From contig JBFMFE010000017.1 in the NCBI GenBank assembly GCA_040752295.1, positions 1 through 7,009 of the forward strand: a stretch of DNA of 7,009 bases, in the 5' to 3' direction. The stretch is from JBFMFE01 sp040752295. Lineage in GTDB: Bacteria > UBP15 > UBA6099 > JBFMBQ01. Each line of letters begins with the position of its first letter. Position 1 is the stretch's first letter. Shown here piece by piece: positions 5,790-7,009 of this stretch. The position numbers and the translations under genes are program-made. The notes beneath the pieces are model-generated. The model had not been told where the DNA came from and searched no databases. It was given only the letters and a program-made list of their open reading frames with translations.

Positions 5790-6615
5790 GATCGGTTTCG
5801 CCGCCGCGCTCAGACCACTTCACTGGGCGAAGAACCTGCTCGTGTTCGCGGCGGCTTTTTTTTCGGGGCGCGCCGCCGACCCTCACTCGATGATCGCCTC
5901 CGCGGCGGCGTTCGCGCTGTTCTGCGCGGCGGCGAGCGGGATGTACCTCGTCAACGACGTCGCGGACAGTGCGGCGGACGCGGCGCATCCCCTCAAGCGA
6001 CGCAGACCGCTGGCGTCGGGTCGGGCGGGCGCGCGTTCGTACCTCCTCGCCGGCTGCGCGCTCGAGGCGGCGGCGCTCGCGGCGGCTTTCGCCTTCCGCG
6101 CCGAACTCGGACTCTGCCTCGCGGCGTACGCGGCGCTGATGACCGCCTACTCGCTCCTCCTCAAGAAAATCCCGCTCGTCAACCTCATGACCATCGCCGC
6201 GGGGATGCTCCTGAGGGTCTGCGCCGGCGCCGCGGCGGTCGGCGTCGCGCCGTCCCCGTGGGTCTTCCCCTGCGTGGCGCTTCTGGCGATGTACATCGCC
6301 GCCGGCAAGAGACTGTTCGACTCCGGGCGCGGACCCGCCCCGCCGGAAACCCTCCTCTTCGCGGCGCTGGGGCTGGCGACCTTCGCCTCCTATCTTGTCT
6401 ACAGCGCGTCGCTCGAAAACGTCCACAAGTACGATTCCCGCCTTCTGACCGTCACGTCCCTCCCCGTCCTCGCCGGTCTCGCGCGCTATTTCACGCTCGC
6501 AAGAACCCCGGAAAGGCGCAGGGAGCACATGGAAACCGCCGCCGCCGACCCGTTCCTCCTCCCCGCCGCCGCGCTGTGGCTGCTGCTGTTCTGGGCGATA
6601 ATATACCGGCGGTGA
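5782..6615 (+). CDS. UbiA family prenyltransferase (decaprenyl-phosphate phosphoribosyltransferase-like)
   Basis: This 277-residue polytopic membrane protein has about eight or nine hydrophobic segments. The N-terminal RPLHWAKNLLVFA (11-23) and the first Asp-rich motif NDVADSAAD (58-66), followed by HPLKRRRPLASG (69-80), are characteristic of the UbiA subgroup that includes DPPR synthases, which transfer phosphoribose from PRPP to polyprenyl phosphate. TAYSLLLKKIPL (121-132), LRVCAGAAAVG (144-154) and AAGKRLFD (173-180) fit the same group. Where relatives usually have Asp after the LKxxP stretch, this protein has Asn134 (PLVNLM). The start is GTG 5782, which overlaps the hydrolase stop by eight bases; the ribosome site would be the GGCGGAAG tract just upstream. 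A UbiA-type enzyme acting on another isoprenoid acceptor is the alternative. I am confident of the superfamily, moderately of the subgroup, and no symbol is assigned. Confidence 0.85.
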   Translation: MSRIGFAAALRPLHWAKNLLVFAAAFFSGRAADPHSMIASAAAFALFCAAASGMYLVNDVADSAADAAHPLKRRRPLASGRAGARSYLLAGCALEAAALAAAFAFRAELGLCLAAYAALMTAYSLLLKKIPLVNLMTIAAGMLLRVCAGAAAVGVAPSPWVFPCVALLAMYIAAGKRLFDSGRGPAPPETLLFAALGLATFASYLVYSASLENVHKYDSRLLTVTSLPVLAGLARYFTLARTPERRREHMETAAADPFLLPAAALWLLLFWAIIYRR

Positions 6616-6649
6616 CCCCGCGCGGACTTCGCGCACGCCGCCCGCCGCA

Positions 6650-6656
6650 GGGAGGA
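6650..6656 (+). promoter_or_regulatory. strong ribosome-binding site of the PLP enzyme gene
   Basis: GGGAGGA stands seven bases before the ATG at 6664. It is the strongest ribosome site in the window and settles the start of a gene whose end lies outside. The 48-base gap before it shows no terminator with a T tract, so the gene is likely in the same transcript as the UbiA-like gene. Confidence 0.7.
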
Positions 6657-6663
6657 CTCAACG

Positions 6664-7009
6664 ATGAAGATACCCCAAAAAGGACTGAAGCGCGACGACA
6701 TAATGAAAATCCTGCGATCCTACAAGAGCAACGACATGGACTGGCGCTCGGGAAAAGTCTTCGGGTACGTGTACGAGGCGTCCGACGACCTCAGGGACGT
6801 CATACACGAAGCCTACACTATGTACCTCACCGAAAACGCGCTCGACCCGCTGACCTACCCGAGCCTCCTGAGACTCGAAAACGAGGTGGTCGCAATGGCG
6901 GCGGACCTCCTCCGCGGCGGCGCGGACGCGGTCGGAAACTTCACGTCCGGCGGCACCGAAAGCATCATGATGGCGGTCCTCTCCGCAAGAAACAGGGCGA
7001 GGGAACTGA
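6664..7009 (+). CDS. PLP-dependent lyase/decarboxylase, sphingosine-1-phosphate lyase-like (3' end outside window)
   Basis: The first 115 residues are present and the frame is open to the right edge. They match the N-terminal part of group II PLP decarboxylases in the sphingosine-1-phosphate lyase branch: KVFGYVYEAS (31-40), AYTMYLTENALDP (50-62), YPSLLRLENEVVAMAADLL (65-83), then the phosphate-binding signature TSGGTESIMMAV (94-105). In the family this Ser/Gly/Thr loop binds the PLP phosphate, and the catalytic lysine comes much later, outside the window. S1P lyases split phosphorylated long-chain bases; bacterial relatives may instead decarboxylate amino acids. No N-terminal membrane anchor is visible, so the protein is probably cytoplasmic. 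It is the last visible member of the operon that begins at 4779. Confidence 0.85.
   Translation, partial: MKIPQKGLKRDDIMKILRSYKSNDMDWRSGKVFGYVYEASDDLRDVIHEAYTMYLTENALDPLTYPSLLRLENEVVAMAADLLRGGADAVGNFTSGGTESIMMAVLSARNRAREL

Noticed and set aside
5761..6636. Minus-strand open frame of 291 codons opposite the UbiA-like gene
   Set aside because: The translation is Arg/Glu/Gly-rich with no domain, and the opposite strand encodes a membrane protein with conserved motifs.

Overview
The window looks like a piece of a GC-rich bacterial chromosome, probably from an uncultured lineage. Coding is dense, Shine-Dalgarno sites are clear, and genes overlap or sit close together. The content is an RHS repeat protein, a secreted PIG-L/LmbE deacetylase, a sugar-cation symporter-like MFS protein, a secreted alpha/beta hydrolase, a UbiA-type prenyltransferase and a sphingosine-1-phosphate-lyase-like PLP enzyme. 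The mix with GGGGTC-type repeats reminds me of PVC-group or similar environmental genomes, but nothing here proves a phylum.

Layout. Bases 1-1021, minus strand, encode the C-terminal part of an RHS/YD-repeat protein. The RHS core is followed by the first residues of an AT-rich C-terminal tip that runs off the left edge. The 5' part of this gene is gone, because the reading frame ends inside a repeat array. Bases 1021-1700 form a non-coding composite repeat element: a left array of GGGGTCAG units in plus orientation, an interior of CCTGTCTGC/GCAGACAGG-type inverted motifs and a long hairpin, and a right array of the same core in the opposite orientation. Bases 1700-2051 hold no intact gene, only a possible decayed reading frame and a weak promoter. 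Bases 2052-2894 encode the secreted PIG-L family deacetylase. A second, shorter copy of the repeat element (2894-3016) begins on the last base of its stop codon. Bases 3217-4695 encode a 12-TM transporter.

From 4779 a likely operon runs to the right edge: an exported alpha/beta hydrolase, a UbiA family membrane prenyltransferase whose GTG start overlaps the hydrolase stop by 8 bases, and after 48 bases a PLP-dependent lyase/decarboxylase cut off by the window end. The shared transcription suggests a lipid or polyprenyl-phosphate related function, but no substrate can be assigned.

The most interesting structure is the repeat family. Two elements share a GGGGTC core, an AAAATTGAATTT block and a CCTGTCTGC module. 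Each array pads the core with its own characteristic bases, and the elements sit at a gene break and at a stop codon.
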